A stretch of 38,774 nucleotides of DNA, taken from NCBI GenBank assembly GCA_002709235.1, contig PAQI01000003.1, positions 89,268 through 128,041 of the forward strand, written 5' to 3'. Position numbers and translations under genes: made by a program. Below are positions 1 through 8,115 of the stretch, piece after piece (within the stretch, counting starts at the first letter, position 1; the number at the start of each line of letters is the position of its first letter). Source of the stretch: Hirschia sp. Lineage in GTDB: Bacteria > Pseudomonadota > Alphaproteobacteria > Caulobacterales > Hyphomonadaceae. The notes below the pieces were generated by a model. That model was not told the DNA's origin, ran no database searches, and saw only the letters and a list, made by a program, of their open reading frames with translations.

Positions 1-56
1 GACAAGTGGGTTCCGGCATCGGCGACGCTCACGCGTCTGGGCCGGAATGACGTGGA
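1..56 (-). repeat. Palindromic element, copy 1 of an identical 56-bp pair
   Basis: Bases 1-56 are identical to 184-239. Inside is an imperfect hairpin with arms GGTTCCGGC and GCCGGAATGAC around GACGCTCACGCGTC. Read on the minus strand it begins with the GTCATTCCGG signature shared by the element at 1968-2018. It lies inside an open reading frame. Confidence 0.8.
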
Positions 57-465
57 AGAGATCTCCACATCTCAACCGAAGTTCAGCTACAGCCTGAAAG
101 CCTTCGGCCACACCCAAACCCTGTCATCCCGGCCAAGCGAAGCGCAGACGCCGGGACCCACCCCTCAAACATTACAAACCGCTGACAAGTGGGTTCCGGC
201 ATCGGCGACGCTCACGCGTCTGGGCCGGAATGACGTGGAGGACAGCACCCCCGCCTTCATCCAGCTTCAGGCCCACATTCATATGCTCGCAGACGTGTTC
301 ACCAACACTGATGCGCATATTGCCAGGATGGCCCGGCAGATCCAAAGATGCGGCCTGCGCGTTCGCCGCAGACTCACGCGCCCGGCCAATCAGCCCGCAT
401 CACAGATCACAGAAAAACTCACACCCGCGCATCAATCCGCGCCCGCATTCATCGACACATCCTGA
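1..465 (+). CDS. Unrecognised protein, C-terminal part (5'-partial), with in-frame palindromic repeats
   Basis: The frame is open from the first base of the window to the TGA at 463-465, so this is the C-terminal end of a longer gene. A GTG at 52 lies inside a repeat and is unlikely to be the true start. The C-terminal half resembles the protein encoded at 29458-30111 on the other strand. Both have a KAFGHT/AAFGHT motif, then LADVF/MADIF, an HI-RM segment, GLRVRR, and both end in DTS. Between AFGHT and ADVF this copy reads through one GTCATCCCGG-type palindrome (122-160) and a second element (184-239) that is an exact copy of bases 1-56. The peptide DKWVPASATLTRLGRNDVE is therefore encoded twice. 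Function is unknown; the arginine-rich tail looks nucleic-acid or membrane-surface binding at most. It could be a decaying copy, since the insertions fall in a variable linker. Confidence 0.6.
   Translation, partial: DKWVPASATLTRLGRNDVEEISTSQPKFSYSLKAFGHTQTLSSRPSEAQTPGPTPQTLQTADKWVPASATLTRLGRNDVEDSTPAFIQLQAHIHMLADVFTNTDAHIARMARQIQRCGLRVRRRLTRPANQPASQITEKLTPAHQSAPAFIDTS
122..160 (+). repeat. GTCATCCCGG-type palindromic element (type A)
   Basis: TGTCATCCCGGC at the left pairs with GCCGGGACCCA at the right around an AAGCGAAGCGC core. This type of extragenic palindrome is common in alphaproteobacterial genomes. Here it sits within the reading frame of the flanking gene and pairs with the oppositely oriented element at 184-239, giving a two-part A...B unit like the units of the array at 30142-30892. 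Confidence 0.75.
184..239 (-). repeat. Palindromic element, copy 2 of the identical 56-bp pair
   Basis: Exact copy of bases 1-56. It is read in the same codon phase as copy 1, so both copies contribute the same peptide to the flanking open frame. The exact identity suggests recent duplication or gene conversion. Confidence 0.8.
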
Positions 466-599
466 GCCCACACTTCAAAATCCATCCCATCCGCCGGGCA
501 GCCCAAGGCTGCGCCGGGCAAAAGTGCTGGCCTCAATAGCTGGCCAATTGCACAAGTCATGCTATCAGCGAACCAGCAAGGTGAATCAGGAGGCTGACC

Positions 600-1898
600 A
601 TGCATGACATCCGCGCCATCAGAGACAATCGCGACGCTTTCATCACGGGATGGAACCGCCGCAAGTCCGGCCTGGGCGATGTCGTCTCCTCCATTCTTGA
701 GCTGGATGAAAAGCTGCGCGCGGCGGTCTCGAAAAAGCAGGAAGCCGAACAGGCACGCAATGCGGCCTCCAAGTTGATCGGCAAGGCCAAGGGGCAGGGC
801 GATGAGGCCGAAGCCCAGCGCCTGATGGATGAAGTCGCTGCGGCCAAACAGGTCATGGAAATTGTCGGCGAGGAAGAAGCCGCCATCCGCACCGAGCTGG
901 AAACCATTCTGGCCGGCCTGCCCAATATTCCGCGCGATGATGTTCCCGAAGGCGCGGATGAAGCCGATAATGAACAGGTCCGTAGCTGGGGTGAGCCGAC
1001 TGCGCTGAAATTTGATCCCAAGGACCACGCCGATCTGGGCGAAGCGCTGGGCATGATGGATTTCGAGACAGCGGCGAAAATGTCCGGCGCGCGTTTCGTG
1101 CTCTTGTCGGGCAAGCTCGCCAAACTCGAACGCGCCCTGACCCAGTTCATGCTCGACGTGCAGACCGAGGAAAACGGTTATGTGGAGTGTTCGCCGCCAC
1201 TCTTGGTGAAGGACAATGCGCTGTTCGGCACGGGGCAATTGCCGAAGTTCGAAGAGGATTTGTTCAAGACAACTGTGGATAATTACCTCATCCCAACCGC
1301 TGAAGTCTCCCTCACAAATATCGTCGCCGAGACGACCATCGCCGAAGACTATCTGCCGCGTCGCTACACCGCTGCCACACCCTGTTTCCGCTCCGAAGCG
1401 GGCAGTGCAGGGCGCGACACCAAGGGCATGATCCGCCTGCACCAGTTCACCAAAGTGGAGCTGGTCTCGGTGGTCAAACCCGAAGATTCCGACGACGAGC
1501 TGGAACGCATGACCGGCTGCGCCGAAGCCATCCTGCAAAAGCTGGAACTGCCTTATCGCGTGATGAAACTGTGCACAGGCGACATGGGGTTCGGTGCCCA
1601 GCGCACCTATGACCTTGAGGTCTGGCTGCCCAGCCAGGACACCTATCGCGAGATCTCCTCCTGCTCGACCTGTGGTGACTTTCAGGCCCGCCGCATGAAT
1701 GCCCGCTTCAAGCGCGCCGCCACCGAAGAGAACAAGAAACCAAAGCCTGAATTCGTCCACACGCTCAATGGCTCCGGCCTCGCTGTGGGCCGCACGCTGG
1801 TCGCCGTGCTGGAAAACTACCAGCGCGAAGATGGCTCCATCGCCGTGCCAGAAGTGCTGCAAAACTATATGGGCGGCCTGAAAGTGATCGAGGCCTGA
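600..1898 (+). CDS. serS: Serine--tRNA ligase
   Basis: Cytoplasmic class II aminoacyl-tRNA synthetase that charges tRNA-Ser (and tRNA-Sec where present) with serine using ATP. The 432 residues match the family's usual length. The first ~100 residues (start [10 protein letters not shown]) form the antiparallel coiled-coil arm that contacts the tRNA variable arm; its Glu/Lys/Ala-rich composition is visible. The catalytic domain carries motif 2 near residues 260-285 ([16 protein letters not shown], then LHQFTKVE) and motif 3 near residue 395 ([18 protein letters not shown]). The ATG at 600 is preceded by a CAGGAGG ribosome-binding site seven bases upstream and gives the conserved MHDI start. The gene stands alone; a palindromic element follows it. 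Confidence 0.98.
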   Translation: MHDIRAIRDNRDAFITGWNRRKSGLGDVVSSILELDEKLRAAVSKKQEAEQARNAASKLIGKAKGQGDEAEAQRLMDEVAAAKQVMEIVGEEEAAIRTELETILAGLPNIPRDDVPEGADEADNEQVRSWGEPTALKFDPKDHADLGEALGMMDFETAAKMSGARFVLLSGKLAKLERALTQFMLDVQTEENGYVECSPPLLVKDNALFGTGQLPKFEEDLFKTTVDNYLIPTAEVSLTNIVAETTIAEDYLPRRYTAATPCFRSEAGSAGRDTKGMIRLHQFTKVELVSVVKPEDSDDELERMTGCAEAILQKLELPYRVMKLCTGDMGFGAQRTYDLEVWLPSQDTYREISSCSTCGDFQARRMNARFKRAATEENKKPKPEFVHTLNGSGLAVGRTLVAVLENYQREDGSIAVPEVLQNYMGGLKVIEA

Positions 1899-1967
1899 TC
1901 AGCTCCTCGCGCCCTTCATAAAGAGGGGGCCGGGGGTGAGCGTGTATTGAAAAACCTCAGTCCTGAA

Positions 1968-2018
1968 CACGTCATTCCGGCATCGGCGACGCGACCGCGT
2001 CTTGGCCGGATTGACGTG
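1968..2018. repeat. Intergenic palindromic element between convergent genes
   Basis: CACGTCATTCCGGC (1968-1981) pairs with GCCGGATTGACGTG (2005-2018) with one mismatch, and the loop contains a second perfect stem, GACGCG/CGCGTC. It belongs to the same family as the elements at 1-56 and 184-239. Its place between the 3' ends of serS and the exporter gene would let it act as a bidirectional transcription stop, but no T-run follows. Confidence 0.75.
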
Positions 2019-2044
2019 AATGCCGACGGTCAGCTCAAACCCAC

Positions 2045-2944
2045 CTAGACACCATCCACAGGAGCGGGTCGCCTGCGATTGAGGATGCGGCCATCGATCA
2101 GCGCCAGGCCGATGAAGATGCCGATCATGCCCAGCACGTGAACCAGTTTGATGGTTTCATTGAGGAACAGGAATCCCAGGGCAATCGCCGAGATCGGCGC
2201 GATAAAGGTGACGATTGAAAAATTCGTCGCCCCCACGCGTGGCAGGATGCGGTACATGATCAGGAAGGCGATAGACGTGGCCACCAGCCCGATCGCCAAC
2301 AAGGCACCCCATCCGGCAAGCGATGTAAGATGCGGTGTCCCATGAACCAGAAACGCCACCGGAATCGCGGCAACGGAGGCGCCGGTCAGGGCGCATGTGG
2401 CCATCACGGTCGGATCGACCTTGCCCAGCATGCGCGTATAATTGAGGGAAACAGCATAGCTGAGCGTCGCCAGAAGACAGGCAATGATGGCCCATAGCTC
2501 TGTGTTCCCCCCGGTCGACAGGGAGGGAAGGGTCAGGATGGTGATGCCGGTGAAACCTGCCAGCACGCCGAATGATTTGTTCCAACTGGCCTTCTCACCG
2601 CCGATCCAGAAATGTGAGACAATCACGGTCATGATCGGCGTCATGCCATTCACGATGGCCGCCACACCTGATGCCAGTGATTGCTGGCTGAGCGGATACA
2701 GGGCGAAGGGGATGGCGTAGTTCAGCAATCCCAAAGCGAAGAAATGGATATACAGCCCCTTGTTCTCGGGCAGCTTCTTTCTCAGCGCGAAAAATGCCAG
2801 CCAGCAACCCAGCGCGCCGACACTCACCCGGCCGGCCGACACCCACAAGGGGCCAATCTCCTTGATGAGAATACCGTTGAAAAGGAAAGAACTGCCCCAG
2901 ATGGTTCCCAGCAGTACAACCCAAAACCAGTCTCTGAGTGCCAT
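2045..2944 (-). CDS. EamA/DMT-family drug/metabolite transporter
   Basis: An inner-membrane protein of 299 residues with about ten hydrophobic helices arranged as two repeats of five, the hallmark of the EamA family. Family traits visible are the opening GTIWGSSFLFNGILIKE, the LNYAIPFALYPLSQQ stretch in the first half and ATNFSIVTFIAPISAI plus FLNETI in the second half. Members usually export amino acids or small metabolites; the substrate cannot be told from sequence. The ATG at 2944 follows GAGAGGGAC, a good ribosome-binding site. The gene is convergent with serS and divergent from pdeM across about 250 bases in which no clear operator was seen. Confidence 0.93.
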   Translation of the reverse strand: MALRDWFWVVLLGTIWGSSFLFNGILIKEIGPLWVSAGRVSVGALGCWLAFFALRKKLPENKGLYIHFFALGLLNYAIPFALYPLSQQSLASGVAAIVNGMTPIMTVIVSHFWIGGEKASWNKSFGVLAGFTGITILTLPSLSTGGNTELWAIIACLLATLSYAVSLNYTRMLGKVDPTVMATCALTGASVAAIPVAFLVHGTPHLTSLAGWGALLAIGLVATSIAFLIMYRILPRVGATNFSIVTFIAPISAIALGFLFLNETIKLVHVLGMIGIFIGLALIDGRILNRRRPAPVDGV

Positions 2945-3193
2945 GATGGTTGTCCCTCTCCCGTTGACGTGAAAGCTATCGTAGTCAAGCGGGCGAGTCG
3001 AACTGATAGTGGCGAAAAACGGCCCTCATAGCCGCAATGAGTCTGGAGGCAGCGATCGGCTCGGGCCAGCTGCCCACGCATCAGGCACCGGCATTTATCC
3101 CCCCTCGCGCGAACAGTGTTAACTTGTGACTCAGCGAATCGTCAGCACAGTAAGCTCAATGCTTGACGTCTCACGGGGGAATGTGTTCCTGAT

Positions 3194-3955
3194 ATGTTCA
3201 TGTCTGAATTTGCTAGCGCACCTGTCCAGTCCGATTCTGTTGCCACCGCGCTGACGGTGACGGTCAATGGCGCATCGGTGGACCTCTTGCCCGAAGGCGC
3301 GCTGTGGTGGGCCGAAGCCAGCCTGCTGGTCGTCTCCGATCTGCACCTGGAAAAGGCCTCCAGCTATGCCGCGCGCGGCCAGATGCTGCCGCCTTATGAT
3401 ACGCGCGCCACGCTGGCCGTTGTCGAGCGCCTGATGCGCCGCTTCCAGCCTGATACAGTGATCTCGCTGGGTGACAGCTTCCATGATCGCAAGGCGCAGG
3501 AACGTCTGGATGCCGACGATATCGTCACCATCCGCCGCCTGACCGCCAAGACAGACTGGTGGTGGGTGGAAGGCAATCACGACCCCCTCCCGCCAGAAGG
3601 GCTGGGCGGCCGCGCCACCATGCGGCTGGATCTGGATGTCCTGTCCTTCCAGCATGAGCCATCTGCCAGCCCGCGCAAGGGTGAGATCTGCGGTCACCTG
3701 CATCCCTGCGCAAAGGTCACGGGAAAGGCCGGGCGCTCTGTGCGCACACGCTGTTTCGCCACCGATGGCACTCGGCTGGTCATGCCTGCCATGGGCGCGA
3801 TGACGGGCGGGCTGAATGTCTGTGATGAGGTGTTTTCAGGCCTGTTTCCAGATGGATTGCTGGCTGCGGCGACCGGGCGTGACAGTGTTTATGCCGTCTC
3901 ATTCGCGCGGCTGGTGCCGGATGGTGCGCGGGGCGGCGCGCGCTGGCGGCTGTAG
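3194..3955 (+). CDS. pdeM: Ligase-associated DNA damage response endonuclease PdeM (metallophosphoesterase)
   Basis: A 253-residue calcineurin-like metallophosphoesterase. Metal ligands appear in the expected order: SDLHLEK (Asp49, His51), SLGDSFHD (Asp94), EGNHD (Asn128-His129) and CGHLHP near residue 173. The family is known as the nuclease partner of an Lhr-type helicase and an ATP-dependent DNA ligase in bacterial DNA repair. Neither partner lies next to it here, so it is an orphan copy or the others are elsewhere. The ATG at 3194 is used; an in-frame ATG at 3200 is nearly as good and neither has a strong ribosome-binding site. A strong hairpin follows the stop codon. Confidence 0.9.
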   Translation: MFMSEFASAPVQSDSVATALTVTVNGASVDLLPEGALWWAEASLLVVSDLHLEKASSYAARGQMLPPYDTRATLAVVERLMRRFQPDTVISLGDSFHDRKAQERLDADDIVTIRRLTAKTDWWWVEGNHDPLPPEGLGGRATMRLDLDVLSFQHEPSASPRKGEICGHLHPCAKVTGKAGRSVRTRCFATDGTRLVMPAMGAMTGGLNVCDEVFSGLFPDGLLAAATGRDSVYAVSFARLVPDGARGGARWRL

Positions 3956-3963
3956 AAACCAGA

Positions 3964-3995
3964 CCGCCCATCCCGATATCAGTCGGAATGGGCGG
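3964..3995. terminator. Hairpin between convergent pdeM and ompA-like genes
   Basis: CCGCCCATCCCGA (3964-3976) pairs with TCGGAATGGGCGG (3983-3995) over 13 positions with one G-U pair and a 6-base loop. It lies eight bases after the pdeM stop. There is no clean T-run on either side, so a bidirectional terminator is inferred from position and stem strength only. Confidence 0.55.
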
Positions 3996-4022
3996 CGGGT
4001 CATCATGAGATGATCACGAGTC

Positions 4023-4688
4023 CTAGCTGGTCAGTGGAGACAGCCAGATTTCGACACGGCGGTTTGTGGCGTTCTTGACGCCATCGCCTGTCGGCACTTT
4101 CAGGCGTGTTTCGCCATAGCCGGTCACGATGAAGCGCTCCGGCATGATGCCTTGTTCGATCACATAGCGGGCAACATTGTTGGCACGTTCCTGAGACAGG
4201 TTGTAGTTCAGGTCAGCCGAACCGGATGTGTCAGTGTGGCCATCGATGTTGACGACGGTCTTGGGGTATTTCTTCAGCACAATCGCGACATCGGTCAGCA
4301 CTGGGTAGAAGTCGGAATTCAGTGCAGCACTGCCCAGGCCGAAGGTCACATCGCCGGGCATGTTCAAGATGATCTGGTCGCCGCTGCGGGTCACGGATAC
4401 GCCGGTACCGTCCAGCTGCTCGCGCAGTTCGGCTTCCTGCTTGTCCATGTAGCCACCGGCGGCAGCACCACCCAGCGCGCCCACGCCTGCACCAATCATG
4501 GCGTTCTTGGCGGCCTGCTTGCCGTCTGATGTGTTGGTCAGGGCACCGATCGCGGCACCTGCAACAGCACCGATTACGGCACCTTTGGTCGCGTTTGATG
4601 TCTTGGTTTCACGTGTATAGGCGTCTGTCGTCTGACAGGCCGCGAGGATCATGCCTCCAGCCAGCGCTGCAGCGAGTTGTTTTTTCAT
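4023..4688 (-). CDS. OmpA-family outer-membrane lipoprotein with glycine-zipper segment
   Basis: A 221-residue lipoprotein that links the outer membrane to peptidoglycan. A signal peptide ends in the lipobox LAAC (Cys18). Residues ~35-82 form a glycine zipper (KGAVIGAVAGAAIGAL, then AMIGAGVGALGGAAAGG). Residues ~110-220 are an OmpA C-terminal domain, with IDGHTDTSG, LSQERANNVARYV and NRRVEIW, the segments that bind diaminopimelate. The layout resembles E. coli YiaD. The ATG at 4688 is followed by the lysine-rich start MKKQ. It has its own 188-base upstream gap before the DUF2254 gene, so it is probably transcribed separately. Confidence 0.94.
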   Translation of the reverse strand: MKKQLAAALAGGMILAACQTTDAYTRETKTSNATKGAVIGAVAGAAIGALTNTSDGKQAAKNAMIGAGVGALGGAAAGGYMDKQEAELREQLDGTGVSVTRSGDQIILNMPGDVTFGLGSAALNSDFYPVLTDVAIVLKKYPKTVVNIDGHTDTSGSADLNYNLSQERANNVARYVIEQGIMPERFIVTGYGETRLKVPTGDGVKNATNRRVEIWLSPLTS

Positions 4689-4876
4689 CTTGGACCCCTT
4701 GGATTAGCCCCGGAAGATTTTCCGGTGAAGGTGTAGGTATGTGGTTCCATGCGTGCGCATTGACTGCGCAACGGCCATGGAGCCAGCACACATATAATGT
4801 CGCTATGTCACACTTGTTCCATCCGATTGGATTAAATCGCGGAAAGCTGCCAGTTTCAGACAAGCGCTGAAAACCG

Positions 4877-6190
4877 TCAGTTTTCCTGTACCTTGCCGGC
4901 GCTGGCTTTCAGGATGCGGATCTGCGCATTCACAGCTGCTCGATAGGGACCATCGGTCAGGTTCGCCAGCCTGCGCAGGCTGTCCAGCAGGGCGTTTGTC
5001 GCCATCTTGTCAGTGGCCGCATAGGGGATCACCTGTCCCAATCCGCTCTCCAGCATCTGCTCGAAGGTCAGCGCATCTGACCGGATACGTGGCGCGCCGT
5101 TTTTATCCTGTCGTACCGGCGAGGGCGGCGACCTGCGGCCCAGCTCGGCCTGCGTTGCGACCAGCCAGTTGATACAGGTAATGGCGGTGATGGGATCATT
5201 GACGCCCGGCGACAATGCCCGCGCTGCAATCTCCACCAGCTCATTGGCCAGAAACCGCATGTCCTGCGCCGGTGTCCGGCTATTGCCGATCAGCACACAG
5301 TCACACAAGGCACCACAGATCTCGTCGCATTCATCCGGGTTCGGAGCCATTCGCATCAGGCTCTCGCCCTTGATCACAAAGTCACCCGGCTGCACGTCCA
5401 ATTCGAGGTAGAGATCATTCTCCCTGAGAAGCGACATCAGGCGATTGTCATCAATGAAGCGCACATAGCCGCTTTTCTCGGCCTTGATATTGCGCGCCTC
5501 CGGCTGGTTATCATCGGGTGAGTGCAGCTCGGAAGGGGCGATATTCTTCCAGCGCTGAAGGGCTTGTGCAGGGTCTTCATCAGCGGGCTTTCCCAACTGA
5601 ATCGGAAACCGTGTCTGCACCTGGTCTTCCAGGTCTGCTCCGATCTGCGCGATCACATTGGAAATATGGATCGAGCCGGGAATATGGTTGAGAAAATGGA
5701 TCAGTACACCGATCGACATGACCGCCATGACCAGAGCCAGCAGCAAGGCAAAATGCGGTACGAAGAAGGTTGCCTCATCCGCCCCGGCATCGGGCGGCGC
5801 GCTTTGCACGGCCCGCAATACCATCAGGCAGTATAGAAAGGTCGCGATAAATGCGCCCAATGTCAGCTGGTTGACGGAATCGCGCATATAGTTTGTCAGC
5901 AGGCGAGGGCCATATTGCTGCGCGGCATTTGCCACGGTCACCAGCGTGATCGAGAACACCACGCCGCCCACCGTGATCATCGATCCTGCCAGCGTGGACA
6001 GCACCGCTCTGGCACCTTCGGGCTGGTTATTGAACAGCCAGTCGATATCGCCAAAGATGTCGCGGAACCAGTGACGGTCAAACTCGATCGCCAATAGCGA
6101 CGCAATCACGGCGGCAAACGCCATGATGGCAGGCGCGAACCAATAGCTCGACCGCAGCTGTTCCCAGATTTCCCATAGTCTTGATGTCAA
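4877..6190 (-). CDS. DUF2254 domain-containing membrane protein
   Basis: A 437-residue protein of the DUF2254 family, whose function is unknown. About four hydrophobic helices occupy the first ~170 residues (near 17-33, 63-87, 110-126 and 148-167), followed by a soluble domain with the conserved segment ALSPGVNDPITAITCINWL near residue 325. The start codon is TTG at 6190: AGGAGGGG sits about six bases upstream, and the next in-frame ATG (residue 19) would cut into the first helix, so the TTG is preferred. It follows the TIGR02186 gene by 73 bases on the same strand and may be the last member of a tauE-TIGR02186-DUF2254 operon. A role in small-molecule or ion transport is only inferred from its topology. 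Confidence 0.9.
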   Translation of the reverse strand: MTSRLWEIWEQLRSSYWFAPAIMAFAAVIASLLAIEFDRHWFRDIFGDIDWLFNNQPEGARAVLSTLAGSMITVGGVVFSITLVTVANAAQQYGPRLLTNYMRDSVNQLTLGAFIATFLYCLMVLRAVQSAPPDAGADEATFFVPHFALLLALVMAVMSIGVLIHFLNHIPGSIHISNVIAQIGADLEDQVQTRFPIQLGKPADEDPAQALQRWKNIAPSELHSPDDNQPEARNIKAEKSGYVRFIDDNRLMSLLRENDLYLELDVQPGDFVIKGESLMRMAPNPDECDEICGALCDCVLIGNSRTPAQDMRFLANELVEIAARALSPGVNDPITAITCINWLVATQAELGRRSPPSPVRQDKNGAPRIRSDALTFEQMLESGLGQVIPYAATDKMATNALLDSLRRLANLTDGPYRAAVNAQIRILKASAGKVQEN

Positions 6191-6263
6191 ATGCCCCTCC
6201 TGAAGTCCTCGGCAGGTTCAACGCGCGAGCGGTCAGAGGGTTGGCAGGAAAATGAAAAATGCG

Positions 6264-7049
6264 TCACTCACGCCGACCGAGCGCTGCGCCGACGCCGCCT
6301 GCAAATACCCCAAGACAGACGGCGAAAATGCCGTAGACGACCGGCAGGTTGCGGGCCATGTGCCACAGGGTTCGTTCGGTCCCCTTGCGCGCCAGCGTCA
6401 GTGGGGCCTGCGCCTCAGAGGCCAGCACGCCATCCTGGAACATGAAGATGCGAACATCATAATCGCCGGGCGGTGCGGCTGCGGGAAGGTCTATATCGGC
6501 GCGGATCAATCCACCGCTTAACCGGGTCACACCGCCCAGCCGCGTGTAGAACAGACCGCTCTCACGCTTGAGGTTTGCAAAGGCCTCTCGAAACTCGTCC
6601 AGCTCCGGATCATCCAGGTCACCCGGGTCGACCTTGGCAGCATAGCGGTCATGAATACGGGCACGGATCAGCGCATCAGTCGTGGCAACTTCCGGCAGTT
6701 CCTCTTCCGCCGCGACTGCCAGGACGGCAGGTGCAGACACAAATTCCAGCCGCTTCTTCCCGGTGGTTTCCGTGTGGCGCGTGATCGCATAGGGACGGTG
6801 AGGTCCAACCAGCGCCACAGCATAGGCAACCTCAGCACTGTTTGGCGCGGTGGAGACTGCAAACAGGGTGATGCGTGCGCCTGTATAACTGACATCCACA
6901 TCAATGCGGTCATTGGCCAGTGCAGCCGTCAGCGTCGGCGCACCTGCCACATGGCTCCTGATCGCGACAGCGTCGGTCTCCGGCTCGGACTGGGCCAATG
7001 CTGGAAACGCAATCACAGCGACAAGGCAGGAGACCCAGACAGACCTCAT
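6264..7049 (-). CDS. TIGR02186 family protein (partner of TauE/SafE)
   Basis: A 261-residue envelope protein. It has a signal peptide (cleavage near AFPALAQS, residue ~20), a periplasmic beta-rich region, and a C-terminal membrane helix around residues 234-256 (VVYGIFAVCLGVFAGGVGAA) ending in a short positively charged tail. This topology and the context match TIGR02186, an alphaproteobacterial family regularly encoded next to a TauE/SafE transporter. Its ATG overlaps the stop codon of the transporter gene by four bases (ATGA), so the two are translationally coupled. It probably assists the transporter from the periplasmic side; the molecular role is not established. Confidence 0.88.
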   Translation of the reverse strand: MRSVWVSCLVAVIAFPALAQSEPETDAVAIRSHVAGAPTLTAALANDRIDVDVSYTGARITLFAVSTAPNSAEVAYAVALVGPHRPYAITRHTETTGKKRLEFVSAPAVLAVAAEEELPEVATTDALIRARIHDRYAAKVDPGDLDDPELDEFREAFANLKRESGLFYTRLGGVTRLSGGLIRADIDLPAAAPPGDYDVRIFMFQDGVLASEAQAPLTLARKGTERTLWHMARNLPVVYGIFAVCLGVFAGGVGAALGRRE

Positions 7050-7957
7050 GTCAGCACTTCAAGCGTAAAGGCGGCCGTATCCCCGAAGAACAGGTCGAAG
7101 GCGAGTTTTGCGCCCATTGCGAGGACCACAATCGACAGGAGCAATCGCAATTGGGCGGCGTTGAGATATTGATTGGCTGCCACACCCAGCCTTGCCCCGA
7201 CAACTCCGCCGAGCATGAGAATGACCGCAAGAACGATATCCACGGTCTGATTCACCGCCGCTTGCAGGAAGGTGACGAAGGCGGTCAGGAAGATGATCTG
7301 GAACAGTGAGGTTCCAACCATCACGCGCGTGGGCACCCCGAGCAGATAGACCATGGCCGGTGCCAGGATGAAGCCACCGCCAACGCCCAGCACCGCCGCC
7401 AGAAAGCCGACAAAGAAGCCGATCAGGATTGGGGGTATCAATGAGATATAAAGGCCCGATCGCGGAAAGCGTCGTTTAAAGGGCAGGATGCGTGTCCACT
7501 GGCGCAAGGCATGGCGACGTTTTGGGTCGCCGCCGCTGGGTTTGCGCACAGCGATCACGCTTTCCCAGAACATCAAGCCCCCGATGATACCCAGAAACAG
7601 CACATAGGATATCGTGATGGCGACATCGATATCGCCGGATTCCTTCAACAGTCGGAACACCCACACGCCCAGGGCCGAGCCTGTCATGCCGCCAATCAGC
7701 ATGTAAGAGCCCATGCGCCGGTCCACGGCACGGTTGCGTCCATGCGCTGCGGCACCTGCGATGGAGGTCGCGAGCACCTGATTGGCCTGGGTGGAAACGG
7801 CAATGGCTGCCGGAACGCCTGTGAACATCAATAGAGGAGTCAACAGGAAGCCGCCGCCGACGCCGAACAGTCCGGAGACAAATCCTACACCCGCGCCGAT
7901 GGCGATAATCACAAATGGATCAACCGCCATTTCTGCGATGGGCAGGTGGATCTGCAT
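7046..7957 (-). CDS. TauE/SafE family anion exporter
   Basis: An inner-membrane permease of 303 residues with about eight helices and the two family repeats GVGFVSGLFGVGGGFLLTP (near residue 22) and GFFVGFLAAVLGVGGGFILAP (near residue 182). The family moves sulfite, sulfonates or other small anions; the coupling with a TIGR02186 protein is typical of alphaproteobacteria and does not reveal the substrate. The gene starts at ATG 7957, 158 bases after the PodJ-like gene on the same strand, and overlaps the next gene by four bases. No sulfur-metabolism gene lies nearby. Confidence 0.93.
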   Translation of the reverse strand: MQIHLPIAEMAVDPFVIIAIGAGVGFVSGLFGVGGGFLLTPLLMFTGVPAAIAVSTQANQVLATSIAGAAAHGRNRAVDRRMGSYMLIGGMTGSALGVWVFRLLKESGDIDVAITISYVLFLGIIGGLMFWESVIAVRKPSGGDPKRRHALRQWTRILPFKRRFPRSGLYISLIPPILIGFFVGFLAAVLGVGGGFILAPAMVYLLGVPTRVMVGTSLFQIIFLTAFVTFLQAAVNQTVDIVLAVILMLGGVVGARLGVAANQYLNAAQLRLLLSIVVLAMGAKLAFDLFFGDTAAFTLEVLT

Positions 7958-8115
7958 ACGCTGCTCAAATCGTCCAATTGCGTTCGAACACCACGTCCGA
8001 CACGCTTTGACTCTCAGGGATAGAACCGTCAGCGGACAATTGAAAGGGGTAGCGTGAAAACCCCGCCTTCATCTTCACAGATTTGCCGTGATTGTGATCG
8101 GAAGGCGACGAATTG

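Noticed and set aside
432-1862. 476-residue open frame antisense to serS
   Set aside because: It mirrors the serS coding sequence, shows no family motif, and arises from the codon bias of GC-rich DNA.
4790-4805. TATAAT in the gap between the OmpA-like and DUF2254 genes
   Set aside because: It reads on the plus strand, where no gene follows; no matching -35 box was found for either strand.
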